From NCBI RefSeq assembly GCF_021130785.1, contig NW_025778908.1, forward strand, positions 26,366 through 90,365: a stretch of DNA of 64,000 nucleotides. The letters run 5' to 3'. How positions within the stretch are numbered: the first letter of the stretch is position 1; every line of letters begins with the position of its first letter. Below the pieces are notes generated by a model, which saw only the letters and a program-made list of their open reading frames with translations, did no database searches and was not told the DNA's origin. Shown here piece by piece: positions 26,998-38,868 of this stretch. The DNA comes from Homalodisca vitripennis. Taxonomy: Eukaryota > Arthropoda > Insecta > Hemiptera > Cicadellidae. The translations under genes were made by a program, and so were the position numbers.

Positions 26998-28059
26998 ACA
27001 ACATAGAGGCTAAAAATTTCTCAGAAAACCATCACCACATAACAAATGCGCGTATTGGTAACAGCTTTATTTGTGAAATCCATAATGATAATTATATCGT
27101 TCTATGGAACTAGAAATATTTGTCAAACACTTTGTTTTATCAATAGCATAAATGGTCCTATTTGCTATAAATTCTTTGGGGTTGTAATACATTTCCAAAT
27201 TTTTGGGAGTAGTAAAACTTTCTCTAAAATCATGATACCAGTCTGATACAAGAATCTGAAAAGACCCTCCGGTAATGTTTTTAAATTTTGTAATTCATCT
27301 TGATAAAAAGAACCGATTCAATTTTACTCTTTATATTTACTCTGAAATTTTTTACACTCCAACAACTATCACAACTTTGAAGGATTTTTTTCTTGAGATT
27401 ATTCTGACTATCTGTTTGAAAACCGATGGATAACGAACTTGGGATTGAAGGATATTTCCTATAAAAATTTGTGATATCTGAACCGGAATAAGTGTTGTTA
27501 TCCGGAAAATACCTATTTGTTCAATACGATTGCCAAATCTAGAAAGATTTAAAACATAATGTTTTTTGAGATTTTATAATTTCATCAATCAACTGAATAT
27601 TTACTCGTGGTATTGTGTAATCAATCATCGGAACTCTAATGGAAAAACTCGTATTTAATGTGTAATTTTGCCATCAACAGCATGAACATTTCCAGTTGCA
27701 GTCATCAGAAACACACATCGTCTCAGCCTCTTATGAAACTAATGTAAAACCACCTTTAAGATTGTGAAAATTTACATTTTCAAAGAATCCTAAGCTCTAA
27801 ATTTGCTAAAACACCCGACCGCTTTCAAATTGTCCAAATTAAAAGTTGATTCAAAACTGTTTGAAAATACATCACTTTTGGAGAATAACAAATAGTTCCT
27901 TTAAATTGTGCGTAATTGCCACATTTTTCGACTTTCTTCTATCAATTTTATTGTGTTTTCTTACTGTCAATCGTTAGAAAATAAAAACGGTATAAAAAAT
28001 TATCGATTAATCTACATTATCTGTTCCAAGATATGCTTGACCATCTTGATTTGTTTAAA
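26998..28059 (-). pseudogene. Element 2 major capsid protein, C-terminal part (cut by element 1)
   Basis: On the minus strand, starting directly at the element 1 junction, pieces in several frames show the layout of a Polinton double-jelly-roll MCP. A NQDGQAYLG segment lies next to the junction, then segments corresponding to the mid-protein, DSCWSVKNFRVNIKSK, and a tail with EMYYNPKEFIANRTIYAIDK. The order matches the element 1 MCP, where the corresponding blocks are KADGSACNVNLVNN and SSFDHCDL. The protein would form the capsid shell. The missing N-terminal part lies across the insertion, at 49374 onward. Family assignment rests on motif order, so it is good but not certain. Confidence 0.6.
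28053..28059. other. Target site duplication of element 1, left copy
   Basis: GTTTAAA directly precedes the AGTAGACC terminus, and GTTAAA follows the opposite terminus at 49374-49379. The extra T is compatible with a homopolymer error. Six base pairs is the known Polinton target duplication length. Confidence 0.75.
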
Positions 28060-28380
28060 AGTAGACCTCCCGCGGGATCTAGCCAGGCCCCGCATCTCTG
28101 AATGGTCGATAGGGGGTCACGTGATCCATAGATGTGCGGCGCCCCATGTATCACGTGATCAAAAAATAGTGGTGTGTGTAGTGAGAAATTCCCTCCATTT
28201 TCTGGATGAAACATCCCTTCATGTGCGGGAGAAATTCCCGTGCCTCACAACTCTTATCACTATGAAAATGTTTCCAATTCCCTGTCGAAATAATCGTGTT
28301 TTTCGGTAACATCGATCGACGCGGGGCGGTGTGTTGTTGGGGGGGTGTAAAAATAAAAATTTAGTTTGTTTTTTTTGTTT

Positions 28381-28458
<78 letters not shown>

Positions 28459-28895
28459 TTCGTAAAATCCGGTGATTTGTGTGGGGTCACGGGTGAGGGA
28501 GTAAACGAGGGACGTAGGGAATTCCAATATGGCGGGCGAGGGCGGGAAAAATTGGCGGAACCAGGGGAACCTACCCTCTCACTGTTCTTGGTTTGTTTGA
28601 TTATTGTTCCCGCGTATTCACTATGGCTGGTAGGCAGCCCATGATGAATTGGCGGTGAAACAGGGTAACCCTAAACCGCACTTCTAGATGGCAGTGCTCC
28701 CCGAGTTGGCGGGAACAGTAGAAACATAACCTCCAAATTGTGAAATTGGCGGGAACAGGGGAACATAACCTCAATTGTGAAATTGGCGGGAACAGAGGGG
28801 AACATAACCACAATTGTGAAATTGGAGCGGAAGGTACAACGAAACAAGAGACGATAAAAAGACAGAAAATCGTACCATTTATTGTGTGATGATTT
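28060..28895 (+). repeat. Element 1 left terminal inverted repeat
   Basis: This is the inverted match of 48661-49373. The outer part has two TCACGTGAT boxes (28117, 28151) around a CGCCCCATGTAT stretch. The inner part has GGCGGGAA, CCAATATGGCGGGC and three to four units of CAATTGTGAAATTGGCGGG. A poly(T) run at 28383-28456 replaces sequence present in the other copy and is probably an artefact. Confidence 0.9.
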
Positions 28896-30160
28896 AGAGC
28901 TGAGAAAAGGGGATCCAGGAGATAAAATAAAACATTTTTTGGGTAAAAACTAATTTATATATACTATTTCTAAACAATTTACTATTCCACAATGTCACTC
29001 TTCAACTCACCGCCACACAGATAGGCAATATGTGGTGGACCGTACATCAAGGGAAGTCTGTAACATAAATTATACCCCCCCCTGAGTTTAGCCAGGCTAT
29101 TAACAAGAAATTCCGCGCTTCCCCACTGGCTGGAATAAGCGGCGTCCTTGATTGGATTAAATAGTATCTAAGCGCTCGGATTGTTGAACCTGAGAGGCCG
29201 GCAACTCCTTCCTCTCTCTTCCCGTCAGATTCCGTGTGCGGGATGTCAGGGAGATAGTGACGTGTTCGTCGCTCTGAGTTTTACACAATTATTTAAACAA
29301 TTACGATCTATTGATATACTTGGATAAAATAATTCAATCTAATACGTTAAAAATAATTTTTACTAATTATACATTATTAATATACCGTTAAGACTATTCT
29401 TTGTAATTATTTTATTCTTAATCTAAATAGAAATTATCGTTTACTATAATCAGTTAAGCTTTTTAAATACATTAGAGTATGCTTTTCTTAACCGAAGAAT
29501 CGTTTCTATATTACCATATATGTAAACATGTCTTACGAAAAAATTGAAGGTAGATTCTGAACCTGTAATATATGGAAAAGGAGTTAGGATCCTGTAAAAA
29601 CGCTAGGTAAAAACGAACTTACATAAAAAAATATAGGGTAATCGGTACTAAGACCACCTTTTAAATTCAACCCCGTCCCTGAAAACATTAAAGAAATCGA
29701 GATTGGCTTAAGGACGGGATTTTCTAAAATTGGTAAAAATGACAATGAAAGCAACATTGGCACTGATTCGGACTACCTCGGATTGTACCACTTCATATCA
29801 AATTTAAAAAGAAAAGATCCGGGCTACTGTGGCATTTCGACCAGCTGACAGGTCTAAAGACGATGTCCTTTTTGAAATTTTCGGGGGAATATTCAAAGTA
29901 ACGCTGTGACTCTGTGAAAAGTCCCCCTACCGATACGTTCAAAGTCGAATGTAACACGTGTACAATCTCCCTTGTAGGCAGTGTTTGGCCTCAGAAGACC
30001 TGCTAGTACAATAATTTCAACGAAGAATGTAAAGCACGAACAGGTATTGTACGTAGAAAATGTGACAATCTTTGGTCCTGCCCCGAGCAAAAGTGGGTAG
30101 CAAAAGCCTACGCCCAAAAAAATGAAAAATATCCTCAGTTATATTTCAAAGCAATAAGGC
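28896..30160. other. Region between TIR and polymerase; no firm gene
   Basis: About 1.3 kb. Bases 29030-29270 are GC-rich and could hold a promoter; 29280-29480 is AT-rich. Near 30060-30170 a short coding-like frame (KAYAQKNEKYPQLYFKAIRQ) may be the extreme start of the polymerase or a separate leader. I see nothing else I can name. Confidence 0.45.
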
Positions 30161-30169
30161 AGGACCAAT

Positions 30170-33100
30170 GGTAAGCGACAAACTCTTCGAGCCCAAAAAA
30201 CTGGTTGACTAAAGTCGGGGTCCAAATTTCAGAACATGTGAGCGGGGGTCCCCGAACTTTCCAAAATTTCAAATCAACTCAAAAATATAATATTACAGTT
30301 TACAACTATAAAGCAGTAAGGTAGGGGACGTGTAATTTAACGGTAATAAAGAAAGTTACTTTAGGTACAAATTAACCTACTGGTATCATAACGAGTCATT
30401 ATAATGTGAACACATCCCTCACTGCAGCTTTATGCGTGCCATTTTTTTCTGCGAAGTCATGCTCATGTCCCTTTACAGACCACAAAGCTGAACACGATGT
30501 TCAAATGGTCTGTCCCTGCGTGCAACAGTCTCGCCGCCCTGATAAAAGGTGTTTGATGAGCATTGAGGAATATTTTGCCCAAATTGTAACATCCACTAAA
30601 AAAACTAAGTATGTATTTCGCGGCCTCACCAGTGTGAAGCGGTGTAAATCTGTAAAAAATGCAAACAATGTCAAAACCCTTCGTATTTTCTGAAACACGT
30701 AAATCGAAACATGTGTGCGGCGAAGTTATCTGTAAAATCTTTAAATGCATTCAAGGCCCCAAACCACCAGTGCACATGCGAGTCGACACAGGCAAGCCCA
30801 AACAAGAAGATTATCTATATCATCTTTTTCGATCTGGAAACAGACAGGACGAGTACATTAATGATAAAACAGTTCATAAAGTAAATCTATGGTCTCACAA
30901 CAATCTGTTTCAAATGTATCGGTGGTGGGAAATTGTGAAAATGTAGCACCCGCACTAGAGAATTTAGACAAGTATCCTGTAAAGTTAAAATCCATGAATA
31001 TGTGATAGGATGTTAGAAAAAATTTCAAAAACGGTTGTGTAATGGCTCACTAACGGCCAGGGCTTTGATTTTGCAGTTCATTCTTAAAATACGTACTGGA
31101 AACAGACAAAATTTCAGTTCTGAGCTAATTATGCGTGGAGCACTAAAGTCATTCTCATGAATTGGATAACGTGAGATATATCGACTCACTGAACTATTTC
31201 CCCATGGCCCACTCAGCACGCACTAAGCCTTTGATCTACCCCCAGAAAGAAAGAAGGGTTAACTCTCCTCACTTGTTTAACACTCTGGCAAACCAAAACT
31301 ATGTAGGCCCCATCCCGCCCAAGGAATACTACTGCCCTGAATCGATGTTCGAAAAAAGTTATCACAGTATATTTGAAAATAGCATAATGACCAGGTCAAC
31401 AAAACGTAATTTTGAATTCCAAAAAGAACTGATTGAGTATTGTATTCAGATGTAACTATTGGCGCAGGCGTTGATATAAAAATCATGAGCAATGTTTCTC
31501 GAAGAATGTAACGTAGACCCGTTCATGGGTGAAGCCGACACATAGCCATGCAGCCTGTAACTTGGTGTTAATACGTAAGTTCCTTAAAAACCCAATACAA
31601 TTGCCTGGGTCCCTAACAATGATACAGACTTGTAGACATGCAATCCCCCATCGCTTTACAATGTCTGACTTGAGGAGGAGGATCAGCGTGGCATTCCGAA
31701 TCCAGCATGCAGGCGGGGAAAGAGAAGTCAAAATTGGGCCGGTTAAGAAAGTAACGGTTTTGACGGTGAACGCGTTGTATGAATTTCAAGGGTTGTTATT
31801 TCCACGGGTGCCCTAAATGTATACAAGTACGAGAGGGAAGTGCCCTTACCCGACGATCCCTCAGACTCTTTGCACCTGAGTACCGAAAGGACCAAATCCA
31901 AAATAGCAAAACTCCAAAATTCCGATACGAAGTTATCGAGATGTGGGAGTGTGAATTTAAGAAAATGTAAAAAAGATCCTAGATATTGGGCATACTAAAT
32001 TCATTACCAAATTCTAAACACGCTCCCACTTAATCCAGAGACGCCTTCAATTGGTGGTAGAACAGGAGCAACGCAAGAACATAGCCACACGAGTGCAGAG
32101 GTGGAGTCTATACAGGTATGTAGGAAGTAATGCTCTCTCTATCCTTTTGTTACTAGAAATTAAAATGTATGTAAAATCTCATTCCTAAAATCTATGTGGG
32201 TGACAGAGAATGTAGGGGCGAGGCATGCATGGCTGAAGGTCTTACTTAAATGTAAAGTCCTGCCCCCTCAAAAGTTGTACCACCCGGTTCTCCCCTACAC
32301 GCAGAACGATAAATTATGTTTGTATTTTATGTAGGACGTGTGGAGGACATGTCCTCGGGTGACTGTGCCCACACCACGGGAAGAGAAGCATTGACAGGGG
32401 AACATGGACATGCAGGAAATTAGAAAATCTGTATAAAAAGGCTATACCATTTTAGAAATGTACGAATTATGGGAATCGAGGTAGTGACCTAGAGGATGTC
32501 GGACTCTTCACAGACTTTGTAAATAAATTTTCAAAAAATTAAACAGAGGCATCGGCTACCCTTCTGTGTGTCTCACTGATCAGGACCAAAGAAACGTACA
32601 TTAAAAAATAATTTGAACATGAAGGTATCAACTTGACCAAACGAAAAATTGAAAAGAACCGCGGGTCTTCGCTCCCTCGCGAAATTATGCTAAACATTCG
32701 TTTTGGGGAAAATTCGGACAGAGAGAGAAACCAGACAAAGACATCGATAATACAACACCCGACACATTTTTCAAATATAACTAACCAGCCCCGGACACAA
32801 GTAAATACGGTTCAAGAAATTAACGAAGAAGGTTCTCCTTGGGCGTAAATTGGCAAAACATAGAAAGAGGTTAGCGAGATCCCTCAGAACCGTCCAACGT
32901 CGTCTTGGCCAGCTTTTACCACATCTCACGCGAGGTTAAAACTGTATGAACACTTGGAACAGCTACAATCTCAAGTCCTTTACTATGTCAACACAGACAG
33001 TGTACTGTACATACATAAAAACGCATCGTATAAAGTTCCTGACCGGTGACGTACCTCGGGAGAATGACCGATGAGTTGGTCTACTACGGACCCGGGTCCA

Positions 33101-33430
33101 TACATTGTAGAATTCTGTTTCTGTGGTCCTAAAACCTATGCCTACATAGTGAGGTCCACAAATAAAAATTCGTTAGTTGAAGTCTGTAAAATAAAAAGAG
33201 GTCTCACTCTAATTTATAAAACAGTAAACGACTAAAATTTGAAAAATTTAAAAGAATGGTGCTTAGGTGAAACGGATCCAACTCTAGAAATAACAGAAAA
33301 CCGTATTAGACGGACAAAAACAAAAACATAGTTACCGTTAGAAGAGACTAAACTATTAAAATTACTGGTCCTAAGCGTAACGGGAAGGAGAGTATGAGAC
33401 ACTACCGTATGCTATAGTAAGATTTCTAAA
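30170..33430 (+). CDS. polB: Protein-primed family B DNA polymerase, Polinton type (frameshifted)
   Basis: The replicative polymerase of the element (protein-primed B family). Read through frameshifts, the family order is present. A Cys-rich N-terminal block (KHVCGEVICKIF) comes first. The exonuclease-associated segment contains MDNVRYIDSLNYFPMA, then NQNYVGPIPPKEYYCPESM and FEFQKELIEYC. Next come RYEVIEMWECEF (31930), KCKVLPP...LYHPVLPYTQ (32250) and the palm motif YVNTDSVLYIH near 32980-33020. The C-terminal part contains ITENRIRRTKTKT (33290). Motif C reads NTDS where the family has DTDS. At about 1,050-1,100 codons it fits the family. The exact start is unclear; I placed it before the first conserved Cys block. 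The N-terminal part is duplicated, inverted, at 1-900. Confidence 0.88.
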
Positions 33431-34080
33431 ATATTTAGTAATATTATAGTATACTATACAGTAGTGTAATACAGCCTCTTCACTCTTCTAACACAGAACA
33501 CCACAAACAATAACCTTCGTAGGTCAATGCTTTTCCCCCACATCCTCTTTTAACGTCTTCCCGCGAATTGTCGAGTAGATTCTGCTTCTCGCTCCATCAC
33601 TGACCGAGACTGAACCGCTCCATCCTCGCAACCGCGTACCCCCACTACCACACAGCGTCCCCACTGACTTTCCTGTCGCTGTGCTTGCTAACCTGGCCCT
33701 CGCAGACCCAAAAGCCTGAGTGTGTGTGTGTATGGTGCTCTGAGGTCCCGGACAGAGTGGTTGCGATCCTTCAGGTGGCCTAAAACTCCATAATTCCCTT
33801 GGATACAGTAATAATGTGTGTGGCAACGAGGCGGCTAAACCCCATAGATGATACTCTTGCCGTGAATGTGCCGCGAAGGTTCGTGCCTTGGGGTTTTTGA
33901 ATGTTGATCCTTCAGGTGGACTAAACCCCATAAATTCCATGGTGATCGAGAGTGTGAATGTTGTGGGAGATAGCGAATGGAGACCGGTTCAGCCATGACA
34001 AATTACAAAAGTAAAGTAGTGGTGATAATACTGTAAAATTGTAAATATTGCAGTAACACCTATATTTGTGCAAAGTGTGA
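33431..34080. other. Intergenic region with a short direct repeat
   Basis: CCTTCAGGTGG.CTAAA.CCATAAATTCC occurs at 33769 and again at 33909. A 138-codon minus-strand ORF over 33524-33940 has low-complexity content and no family signature, so I do not call it. The GC content is higher than in the neighbours. Confidence 0.4.
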
Positions 34081-34149
34081 GTCTCAGTGGGGGAGTCGTG
34101 GTGGTGGGAGAGTAACCGTGGAGGCAAGTGGTGGTGGTGGGAGAGCACT

Positions 34150-34690
34150 TCATTCACAATCATGGGCGTGGAACCCAAAGAGCCCACTATGATCTTTGGT
34201 CTGCGGCAAATTGCCAACACCTGTATTGACTTCTTACATATAACCATGATCCCTGGAAATCCATCCGCACGGAAATAATCTAAACATCTTGAATACTGCT
34301 TTGATTGGTAGTCAGATACAAAGAAGTATTACGACGGCGCGGACTACGCAGACTTTGTTCATATGGTGTGCTCGAGGCCAGTTCAGCTGTTTGGCAAAAA
34401 GAATCGTGTCGACCGCGTATTACTTCACGGAGATACATTTTACGCAATGCGTAGTTTATGGGATTGCAACATCGAGAGTAACATTCGGCTCTTTTACTAT
34501 AGGACCGGGTCGTTGCATGTGCGATTATTCCATTGTCTAAGCAACAAGGATGCGGACAGTAATTGGTCACCGGGTCGAAACCATTACTTCAGGACTGGCC
34601 CTAAAATCAAAATACTTTTTTTAAACCTGGCATCGAGCATGCGAGTGTTCATGTGGTTGTATCCAAACACACCACTTAGACTAATATAAA
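34150..34690 (+). CDS. Uncharacterised protein between polymerase and integrase
   Basis: Two overlapping frames cover this stretch. One has MGVEPKEPTMIFGLRQIAN; the other has MVCSRPVQLFGKKNRVDRVL followed by FYAMRSLWDCNIESNIRLFY. One frameshift near 34340 probably joins them into a protein of about 170 residues. I do not recognise a family. It ends about 40 bases before the integrase and on the same strand, so it is probably a real accessory gene of element 1. The start is uncertain. Confidence 0.4.
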
Positions 34691-34729
34691 TACCGTGTTA
34701 TACAGATTTTTTTCTTCATATTTGAAAGA

Positions 34730-35670
34730 TGGACGCGTAGCGAAAAACTGCCAAACCGGCCTAGGAAAAAACTATCCAGAAACGCATGAGGTGTTACGCT
34801 GAAGGGACCTCAATGATCTATACCAGGCTGACCTAGAGAGATATCCCGTATCAAGGGTGAACAAAGGTTACAAGTATATATTGACAATTGATAAACTGCT
34901 TTATGTAAACTTGTCGTATTGCCATTCCTTAAAAAACAAGACCGGTGCAGAAGTCGCGCATGCACTAGAACCTATACTGTCTAACCACAAGATGAAAAAC
35001 CTTCAGAATGATCAGGGTAAGGAGTGGTAACAGACACTCACGGTCAAAAAGCTAATGGACAAATATAAAATAAACCTTTACTCGACCTACTCACATCTGA
35101 AAAAGCTCTATTTGTAGAGCGACTAAACAGAACTTAAAAGAGAAAAATGTATAGAAAATTCACGACACGTGGAAGTTACGAATGGTTCAGTATTTCTATC
35201 AGATATAGTCAAGGAGTACAATAATAATGTCCCCAGAACAAATCGGTATGCGAAACCAAAAGACGTTAAAAAACAGAAACACGTAAAACAATCCTTGTCC
35301 GTTTAACAAAACCATCAAAAAGAAAACAAAAAATTAAAATCCACTAAATTCAAGCTAAACGATAAGGTAATGGAATAGCAACTACAAAGGAGTTTTTTTA
35401 AAAAAGGATATCTGCCTAACTGGACAAATGAAGTATTTACAGTATATGCAATAAAACCTACAAAACCCGTAACGTACATTCTACAAGCACTCTAAAGGGT
35501 GAAGTATTGGAAAGGATGGTTTTATGAACAAGAACTCCCTCAGTTCCTAAAAAAAAAAACAAACTGAGTAAAGTATATCTAGTTGAGAAAGTGTTGATGG
35601 CGGGAAAGGAGGACAAAGTACTTGTTAGAATGGGCAATGGTTCGATAAAAACTGTGACACATGGGTGAGA
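34730..35670 (+). CDS. int: Retrovirus-like (rve) integrase with chromo-like tail (frameshifted)
   Basis: It would insert the element into host DNA by DDE-type strand transfer. Visible pieces are: DLYQADLERYPVSRVNKGYK (first catalytic Asp region, about 34810), YILTIDK, then SLKNKTGAEVAHALEPIL, NDQGKEW (second Asp, about 35020), and MDKYKINLYSTYSHLKK just before the region of the catalytic Glu. The C-terminal part has FKLNDKV, GYLPNWTNEVFTVYAIKP and VYLVEKVLMAGKEDKVLVRM. That is the SH3-like barrel and chromodomain arrangement of Polinton integrases. Length is about 300 codons. Frameshifts occur at several A-runs. Confidence 0.88.
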
Positions 35671-35859
35671 CAAGCATGACATCACCAACACACTGAGTGT
35701 GACTGCAACTGCCAGTCTTGGGGACCTGGATGCAGCTGCACCAGCCGCTGCGTGGGAGCGGATGCAAGCTGTGACGCTCCAACGTCCAGGAGGCTACCAG
35801 TTCAGCTCTGTTTACTTTATATACTATGTCAAATAAATGTGGCAACTTAGTTTAACTTC

Positions 35860-36705
35860 GACAATGCAACTGTGCTTAGTCAATCATGTGAATTACCATG
35901 AAAACTTTGACGAGTGTATAGGTGGTGGTATGAAATCGTACCAAATAAACTTGTTCCCTCTGCATACCTGAAACACGATTCGCGGATTAATCTGTTGGCC
36001 GTCCAATTGCGGTAAAACGAACGTAATAGTTTAACCTATTGGTAGATCCTAACGGATTTGAGATTTGAAAATGAGTTTACGTGTTTTCAAATCACTCTAC
36101 CAACCAAGTACCAGCTACTATCCAAGATTATGCGAAAAAAGAGATCTGGATACCACGCGTATGAAGACAATGCATCTGTCATACACCCGATGTGAGCTAA
36201 CACCAGAATTCAGTAATGATATACGACGACATAGCCTGTAAAAATATAGCAAACATATACGAAAACTACTTCACATGGGTAGACACTAGTAATAATGACA
36301 CATCTACCTAGGTCAGACCTACCGCCCATATACCCAAAACAGCTCGTAGAGACAATGCCAACTTTAAATCGTACTATACAAACAAGACGAAACAACCTTC
36401 ACCATGCTACAGTGACCACGTCAATCCCGATATAGACTTTGAAAAGTTTAAACAAATGTGTGCTCTTGCTGGAAGACAGACACGGCTTCCTGGAATCGAT
36501 ATGCAAGGACTGGTGACATTGATAAAGGCCAGTATCGTATCGTGAAACGATAGCTTTCATTCAAATCTATGATGGTTAATGGATAAAACACTACAATGAC
36601 CGTCAGAGGTTTCTCAATCCAGAGATCCAACAAAGTCCATTCAAACCTGTGCACCTGGTACTTATGCCGATAAGAAAAATTTGCGGTAATTAACGTAGCT
36701 AGACG
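35860..36705 (+). CDS. A32-like DNA packaging ATPase (frameshifted)
   Basis: An FtsK/HerA-type ATPase that would drive genome packaging into capsids. Walker A is visible as PSNCGKTNVIV (about 35998), Walker B as IYDDIACKNIANIYENYF (about 36220). These are followed by LYKQDETTFTMLQ (36370) and a conserved GQYRIVKR end (about 36525). The order and spacing match the Polinton ATPase. Length is about 270 codons. The start at ATGCAACTGTGC (35864) is the first Met upstream of Walker A in a plausible frame. The corresponding gene of element 2 is at 54240-54927. Confidence 0.85.
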
Positions 36706-36729
36706 CGGACCACATGGTTTTCTCTCAAT

Positions 36730-37785
36730 GAGGAAGGTGCTGAGACAAAAGCGTGTATGGTATGTACAGTGCTAGTCTACCACCCGTAAATCTTGTAAAT
36801 GATTTCAGCAAGCGTAACGGTTTCTACAATCGCGATATATGGATATGTGAGTATGTGACAAGAAGTCACAACAAAGGGGAACCGCTCCGAACTCGAGTGT
36901 GTACCACGAGGACATGCTAAATAGAACGGGTATGAAATCCTACAGAACATTTAATCCAAATCAGACGTTTTCCCCGATCCATCGGTCAAATCGTACCGTA
37001 GAGAAACGCTACATGGTAGTGTAATCTTGCGGCAGTACCAGTATAATATGGCTCCCAGTACGGTGTAACATACCGCATTGCAGCTCGCTGTATACTCATT
37101 ACATGAAGAACAAAATCCCAACAGAACCCTGTCAAGATCTACAATCGTGCTCTAGCTTCCAAAGTGCTACAAATGACATTAGCTACAAAGAAGGATACGG
37201 CCCCTGTCCCAGACGGTTTACCCGAGCGAGTGTCAAAGGATAGAAAGATATTTGCTGGTGTAAACAATCTTTTGTCAAAGACTGTTTTACGACAGAATTA
37301 TCTCAAATTGGCTATACCCCGACCGTACCAATACGTACCTGCGATAAGTTCGGAATAACACAGCGAGACGGCACCTTACTCTAATAACAAATACCAAACA
37401 GTTTGAAGGCTTTTGAGGAGTTTTTTACAGGAAAGCAAATCCAAGTGAATTCTGTGTTACACACTCTTACAATGATTCACATACCAACAGTAGTGTGAAC
37501 ATCCTATAGAGGCATCTGAAATACCATATATGGAAAAAGCATCGTGGAAGAGTGACAAGATATACTGTAGCTGAGATACCCACCAGTGGAGAGACCGGAT
37601 TGGAAAAGGAACCCTTGTGTACAAGGGACCCTGATAGAGCCAGTACAGATACCGAGAAACAGTTACCCTAAGAGGGCAAGTTACCGTGGTGTCACTAAAG
37701 CAGGGTCTTACGCCTTTTCAAAGAAAGCAATAAAACACGAGCCCACTTCTTTAGACAGGTTTGAACTGCCATAAAGTAGTAAGTA
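36730..37785 (+). CDS. Uncharacterised element 1 protein (frameshifted)
   Basis: Coding-like sequence on plus includes LVNDFSKRNGFYNRDIWICE near 36790, YNRALASKVLQMTLATKKD near 37150 and RVSKDRKIFAGVNNLLSKTV near 37230. I cannot assign a family. The position between the ATPase and the conserved Polinton protein suggests a virion or accessory protein, but this is inference. There may be one gene or two. Frames shift several times. Confidence 0.4.
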
Positions 37786-37826
37786 TTAAAGTACTGAAAA
37801 ACCGAGAGTCACATTGTCAGTTTAAA

Positions 37827-38868
37827 CAATGGCTTTCAAAGGAGAAAGGACCCTTACTCTCAGTATAAACTCGTTTGAGGAAAGCTTTAAATAAAAGCAA
37901 AAAGAAAAAAAACAGTTCAGATAAGAGAACTCTGTGGCCACAGCCCGTATTTTTCTAGAAAAACAGTACACATCCTATCCTTTCATAGTTACGAGTGAAA
38001 AACAACAGAACATGGTAAAAACCTGTAACCGAAAACCTGAACCAAAGCAAGAAGAAGAAGAGGAAAATGAAGATTGAGGCAGCCGTACAGTTCACCCTCC
38101 GGACGTTATGTCAACCCGCCCCCAAAACCACCTTGCGTTTCCTGCAGGAACGATGAATGTGCTTGAAGCAGGACCGTCCGTCACCAGACGTTCAGTGAAT
38201 ATACTCAGCACGAAAGAAAGGACAACTCCGTCAGCATCTGCATGTGTATACAGAACACGTTCTCCTCTCCACTAACCAAACAGGTAACAGTGACAAGTAT
38301 GAGATGAAGGATAATGTCAGGTAAACATAGTAAGATCCGACCATACGTACGGACCCACGCTACGACAACAATACGCTAATGGTAGGAGATAAGAAAAGTT
38401 ATCATTTGGAGAAGACGGTAGCATACTCGTAGGTGAACCGGACCTACAGACCTACACAGGGAACTTTAGGGGAATTGCGTTTTTATCGTCCCTGCCTGAT
38501 GACCAAACGTTACAAAACGTAAACGATAATGAGAGCTTACAAGGATATATTGGACAACTGTCCGTCCAGCTCACAGATGGATAAGTTTGTACAATTATAA
38601 AAATCACGTAGAACCGTAACTGCTTTCAACAGAAATACAAAGTCATTATTTCTCCACTCTTCCCAAAGACCGGTAGCGGTTATAAATGATGAAGGAGCAA
38701 CCATACCCTATCTACTATGCTGACCCCAAACGAACTGTGTGGACGTGACATCAGACTCCACGTGTCCTCAGCAGTGTACCGTTAAACCCACGGTACATAG
38801 GGAACGAAATAATTAAACATTATCGAAGAACTACAAAGAATCCAAAGACTATAATCAGGTGTAAGGTA
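37827..38868 (+). CDS. Conserved Polinton-associated protein (DUF8207-like), frameshifted
   Basis: It starts at MAFKGERTLTLSINSFEES. An acidic stretch (PKQEEEEENED, about 38050) is followed by FGEDGSILVGE (about 38408), YKDILDNCPSSSQMDK (38530) and KYKVIISPLFPKTGSGYK (38640). A final block, NIIEELQRIQRL, lies near 38820. This order (immunogenic-looking variable N-terminus, 'GT.GL' type domain, 'Y..IL', 'KY..II.PLF', 'IIEEL') is widespread in Polinton-like elements; I believe it corresponds to Pfam DUF8207, but the name is from memory. The function is unknown. The element 2 homologue is at 52880-53788. The direct duplication starts right after this gene. Confidence 0.65.

Larger units (their letters stand above)
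24560..31218. repeat. Inverted copy (arm B), counterpart of 1-6640
   Basis: This arm contains flanking DNA, the element 2 left terminus, the distal MCP fragment, the element 1 left TIR and the first part of the element 1 polymerase. Its reading frames are longer than those of arm A. It runs without a break into the rest of element 1, so I take it as the original copy. Confidence 0.85.

Noticed and set aside
28366..28644. ORFs of poly-Phe or poly-Lys over the T run
   Set aside because: They arise from the T homopolymer inside the TIR, which the other TIR copies lack.
1..31218. The two inverted arms as TIRs of one giant element
   Set aside because: They contain internal junctions of two smaller elements plus flanking DNA, and arm A starts within a gene.
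33524..33940. 138-codon minus-strand ORF between polymerase and integrase
   Set aside because: Low-complexity composition, antisense to the gene order, and no family signature.
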